Positions 7,217-9,103 of a DNA stretch of 9,103 nucleotides are shown here, piece by piece; the stretch's first letter is position 1; each line of letters starts with the position of its first letter. Under the pieces are notes generated by a model. That model worked only from the letters and a program-made list of their open reading frames with translations, was not told the origin of the DNA and did not search any database. Source of the DNA: Candidatus Omnitrophota bacterium (GTDB taxonomy: Bacteria; Omnitrophota; Gorgyraeia; Aquiviventales; Aquiviventaceae); assembly GCA_016180605.1 (NCBI GenBank), contig JACPAW010000112.1:1-9103 (forward strand), written 5' to 3'. The position numbers were made by a program, and so were the translations under genes.

Positions 7217-7295
7217 AAATCGCAATGTATCGAATGATGGCAGGCATGGAAAATGCGGAGCACCTTGGTCTTGGTGTGTGTCGATATGACGGATT

Positions 7296-7324
7296 AGTAT
7301 AGCACGAGCTGTGAGAGGGGTAAA
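7296..7324 (-). promoter_or_regulatory. Putative sigma70 promoter of the GH5 gene
   Basis: On the minus strand, TTTACC (7319-7324) and TATACT (7296-7301) are separated by 17 bases. Transcription would begin near 7289, giving a leader of about 85 bases that ends in the strong Shine-Dalgarno. No operator or riboswitch was recognised in the leader. Confidence 0.5.
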
Positions 7325-7350
7325 ATGATCCAAAAGGCTGAAGAGCTAAG

Positions 7351-7397
7351 GTGACAGTCACTTTTGGGGACAGCCAGCGAGGTGTTCTTGCTGGCTG
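7351..7397. repeat. Two adjacent palindromes between the GH5 and PEP-CTERM genes
   Basis: A perfect short palindrome GTGAC-A-GTCAC (7351-7361) is followed, after TTTTGGGGA, by an 8-bp inverted repeat CAGCCAGC/GCTGGCTG (7371-7378 with 7390-7397, 11-base loop). The block AAGGTGACAGTCACTTTT looks like interspersed palindromic elements seen in many bacterial genomes. Whether it recurs in this genome cannot be judged here. Confidence 0.5.
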
Positions 7398-7405
7398 ATC
7401 GTATG

Positions 7406-7442
7406 GAAACGCCAGCTACGGGTTTGCCCTAGCTGGCGTTTC
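7406..7442 (-). terminator. 13-bp hairpin, terminator of the PEP-CTERM gene
   Basis: GAAACGCCAGCTA (7406-7418) pairs perfectly with TAGCTGGCGTTTC (7430-7442) around an 11-base loop that can add three more G-C pairs. It begins 16 bases after the stop of the PEP-CTERM gene. The T-run is short (GTTTC within the stem), so it is a stable stem but not a textbook U-tract terminator. It separates the PEP-CTERM transcript from the GH5 promoter. Confidence 0.6.
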
Positions 7443-7458
7443 TAGGAATTGAAGGGGG

Positions 7459-8100
7459 TTATCGACGGCGTCGTCTGAAGAGGCGAGTCCCGGCAAGTCC
7501 AAGCCCCATGAGTGCCATGGTGCCAGGTTCCGGGATGGGGGAATGGTTCTCATGCCCGTTTGGGCCGATTGTCGTTCCGTAATCATAGCCATCGCGGCCA
7601 AATTTCGTAAACCAAGTATAAGCATCCGGCGCCGACGGGCCATGACTGCTGTAAAAGAAAAATCCACTTAAAACTCCGTCTTTAAAATCCGACTCGGCAC
7701 AGTCATTGCAATCTTCTGCTTTCGGCGCTTCCCACTTAATGCCGAGCAGTTCCGCGTGCCCACCGGAGAGATCGACCCCTTGCGCCGTCGTAAGCGATGC
7801 AGCCACCGGTTCGCTGAATTGTGGATATTCCGTCGTCCACTCAGGACCGGAATCAGGTCCTCCGGGATCTTGAATGGATTCTGCTTTGATTTCAGGCAAC
7901 TCGAGCCACCAGTGACTAAGGCCGTGTGGCGCGCCCGATCCCTGAATCGCGTACTCGTACAACCAGAGATCCTGCCCAGGATCAAACACCGCCGTCCCCG
8001 TGATGTCGAAGACATCAACCAGGGCAGCCTGCACAGGCAGTTGTGATGAACCTGCAAGGAGTGTTAGGGCCAGTCCGACGACCAGGGCTGTCTGTCTCAT
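7459..8100 (-). CDS. PEP-CTERM sorting domain protein (secreted)
   Basis: 213-aa exported protein with an N-terminal signal peptide (about residues 1-26, cleavage near VQA) and a classic C-terminal PEP-CTERM signal: P190-E-P, a hydrophobic stretch TMALMGLGLAG and a terminal basic cluster (RLFRRRRR). In this system an exosortase recognises and removes the tail as the protein is moved to the surface or matrix; exosortase genes often lie near exopolysaccharide loci. The middle (about 27-185) is acidic, Trp/Tyr/Gly-rich and predicted mostly beta, with a YEYAIQGS...LSHWWLELP motif common in such proteins and one CNDC pair (131-134). No enzymatic domain is recognised. The start is somewhat uncertain: the ATG at 8100 begins the signal peptide but its AAGGG is too close, and an in-frame ATG at 8118 is also possible. 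It lies upstream of the GH5 gene on the same strand. Confidence 0.88.
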   Translation of the reverse strand: MRQTALVVGLALTLLAGSSQLPVQAALVDVFDITGTAVFDPGQDLWLYEYAIQGSGAPHGLSHWWLELPEIKAESIQDPGGPDSGPEWTTEYPQFSEPVAASLTTAQGVDLSGGHAELLGIKWEAPKAEDCNDCAESDFKDGVLSGFFFYSSHGPSAPDAYTWFTKFGRDGYDYGTTIGPNGHENHSPIPEPGTMALMGLGLAGTRLFRRRRR

Positions 8101-8113
8101 GGCCCTTATAAAG

Positions 8114-8130
8114 AGCATCCTTCATGCCAG
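8114..8130 (-). promoter_or_regulatory. Sigma54-like -24/-12 element upstream of the PEP-CTERM gene
   Basis: On the minus strand, CTGGCATGAAGGATGCT has the GG and GC pairs of a sigma54 promoter at the proper 12-base interval, and matches the extended consensus (YTGGCACGrNNNTTGCW) except at two positions. Some PEP-CTERM genes in other bacteria are known to depend on sigma54 with the PrsK/PrsR system. Against it, transcription would start only about three bases before the ATG at 8100, so a chance match is quite possible. Confidence 0.3.
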
Positions 8131-8495
8131 TCCCGGTATTGTCGACTAAAGTCTAATAGCGGATAATTTCTTATGAAGTTTACTCAACGCTGCACCCTGA
8201 CGCACTCCCTTGGAAGTCGCCCCCAAGAGACACTCCGTTGCGTACCTCGACCTCGATAGCTGGCACCGGGGGGGACAGGCTCCTAGGCCTCATCCAAGGG
8301 CAATCAAAGACGGTGGGGCGGGTTTAAACAAAAACCCCCTCCAGGCAAGACCCAGAGGGGTTTTTGTGTAAACCCGGGCAACGGTGCTGTATTCGAACCG
8401 GATTCCCTTCGCTCCGCCTGCAGGTGCTACGATTGGCGCTCACAGAGCTGCCTCCCATCCGTGCTCGACGCCACCCTCTTGAAGCCTAGCAAGGC
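8131..8495. other. Gene-free stretch upstream of the PEP-CTERM gene
   Basis: No credible coding region. It holds the leader and promoter region of the PEP-CTERM gene at its left end (a weak TTGAGT element on the minus strand near 8186-8191), a run of seven G (near 8266), and the strong hairpin at 8322-8373. The segment 8374-8495 shows no recognisable gene or RNA. Confidence 0.5.
8322..8373. terminator. Strong bidirectional intrinsic terminator
   Basis: A 17-bp stem with a single mismatch: bases 8322-8338 (GTTTAAACAAAAACCCC) pair with 8357-8373 (GGGGTTTTTGTGTAAAC) around an 18-base loop. The A-run on the left arm and T-run on the right arm give a terminator form on both strands. On the minus strand it would stop transcription from the SRAP remnant region before the PEP-CTERM gene. 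Confidence 0.8.
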
Positions 8496-8803
8496 CTATG
8501 CTCCTGCAGGCTCTGGCTTACGCACTTCGGGCGTATCGTTGCTGGGCGAATTAATCAATGCCGAGGCCGGCGAGGTTTTCATCTGGGAAGCCGGATACGG
8601 CTCAGGAGAGCGCAGGCCTCCTCGAGACCGAGCCCCTCGTTGAGCCACCTTGCCTTGCTCTCCCGTGGAAGGATCACGGGCATCCGGTCGTGGATCGAAG
8701 CGAGCAGCGCATTAGGTGCCATGGTGATGATTGTACACGACGTCAGGACTTTCTTAGTCTTAGGATCCACCCACTTAGTGCGCCTAACAAAACCGCGGCG
8801 CAA
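8496..8803 (-). pseudogene. SRAP-domain protein remnant (YedK/HMCES type), truncated and frameshifted
   Basis: C-terminal remnant of an SOS-response-associated peptidase. Intact proteins of this family protect abasic sites in single-stranded DNA by cross-linking through Cys2, with conserved Asn, Glu and His. Here KWVDPKTKKVL, SCTIITMAPNALLA, SIHDRMPVILP and RWLN are readable in one frame; IHDRMP holds the conserved active-site His. The frame then meets a stop at 8579. The expected continuation (EPYPASQM, ALINSPSNDTPE) is in another minus frame that ends at 8496, so there is a frameshift near 8600-8610. The N-terminal half with Cys2 and the other active-site residues is absent: matching sequence fades above about 8800, and a VOC gene fragment lies just beyond. 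It cannot make a working enzyme. The family call is confident; the exact right boundary is not. Confidence 0.8.
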
Positions 8804-8894
8804 GTAGGCGAGAAAGCAGGATGGTTGCGAGCCATGGGATCGAGTCGAAGGAGCGCCTAGGGCGCCACCGGTTTCTCCGAAGGCGGTGAACGCT

Positions 8895-9103
8895 TCAGAA
8901 GAGCTCCTCGGCCAGCGCGACGATGATGCCCGCAGGGCCTCGCATGTAGCAGAGTCTGTACGTGTCCTCGTACTGGGCCACCTCGCCGAGGAGTTCGGCG
9001 CCGTTGGCGCGCAGGCGAGCGACAGTGTCGTCGACGCTTTCGACTGTAAACATGACGCTCCGGAGGCCCAGCGTGTTCGGCGGTGCGATCGCCGGTTCGA
9101 TCT
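8895..9103 (-). CDS. VOC superfamily (glyoxalase/bleomycin-resistance fold) protein, C-terminal part
   Basis: The last 69 codons of a gene that begins beyond the right window edge. The readable end contains NTLGLRSVMFTVESVDDTV, ARLRANGAELLGEV, YRLCYMRGPAGIIVALAEEL. This matches the second beta-alpha-beta-beta-beta module of vicinal oxygen chelate proteins, where the Glu of the terminal GPxGIIVALAEEL-type strand is commonly in the metal-site region (here the IIVALAE segment). The stop TGA is at 8895. The family includes glyoxalases, extradiol dioxygenases and antibiotic-binding proteins, so the substrate cannot be given. Codon use is visibly richer in G and C than in the genes at the left end of the window, and it abuts the truncated SRAP remnant, so this end may have been acquired or rearranged. 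Confidence 0.8.
   Translation of the reverse strand, partial: IEPAIAPPNTLGLRSVMFTVESVDDTVARLRANGAELLGEVAQYEDTYRLCYMRGPAGIIVALAEELF

Noticed and set aside
7204..7290. Possible riboswitch in the GH5 leader
   Set aside because: I found no conserved riboswitch core, such as a c-di-GMP GEMM motif, in the leader of about 85 bases.
8375..8430. GGTTCGAATA on the minus strand near 8390-8400, like a tRNA T-loop
   Set aside because: The bases flanking the loop do not pair to form a T-stem, and no cloverleaf or acceptor stem can be drawn around it.
8461..8643. Plus-strand open frame of 60 codons
   Set aside because: It is antisense to the SRAP remnant, whose motifs are clear on the minus strand, and it has no ribosome binding site.

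Overview
The window reads as chromosomal DNA of an environmental Gram-negative bacterium of moderate GC content. The best lineage clue is a secreted protein with a C-terminal PEP-CTERM sorting signal. That signal implies an exosortase elsewhere in the genome and is typical of biofilm- or floc-forming bacteria such as Proteobacteria and Nitrospirota. The genus cannot be decided from this window.

Layout. (1) Positions 1-1639, minus strand: a compact four-gene operon, read right to left. It encodes an integral membrane protein, a Cys-rich protein with two CxxC-35-CxxC modules, a small integral membrane protein and a secreted protein cut by the window edge. Junctions are a 4-nt overlap, a 1-nt overlap and a 13-nt gap, so the genes are almost certainly co-translated. 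A good sigma70-type promoter followed by a terminator-like hairpin lies ahead of the first gene. I recognise none of these proteins. (2) Positions 1752-2183, minus: a membrane-anchored protein of unknown function. (3) Positions 2514-4298, plus: an ABC-F ATPase, a soluble ribosome-associated family. (4) Positions 4345-7203, minus: a large secreted GH5 glycoside hydrolase, mannanase-like, whose catalytic barrel is interrupted by a carbohydrate-binding-type beta-sandwich and followed by a second such domain and a LamG-like domain. (5) Positions 7459-8100, minus: the PEP-CTERM protein. (6) Positions 8131-9103: a gene-poor stretch with a strong bidirectional terminator, a truncated and frameshifted SRAP (YedK/HMCES-type) pseudogene, and the C-terminal end of a VOC-family (glyoxalase-fold) protein.

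How the parts may work together: the GH5 enzyme and the PEP-CTERM protein are tandem, each with its own regulatory signals, and both are exported, so both could act on or in an extracellular polysaccharide matrix. This is inference. The 1-1639 operon is the best candidate for an undescribed envelope system. The right end looks like a site of rearrangement and gene decay. No RNA gene, CRISPR array, transposase or complete mobile element was recognised.
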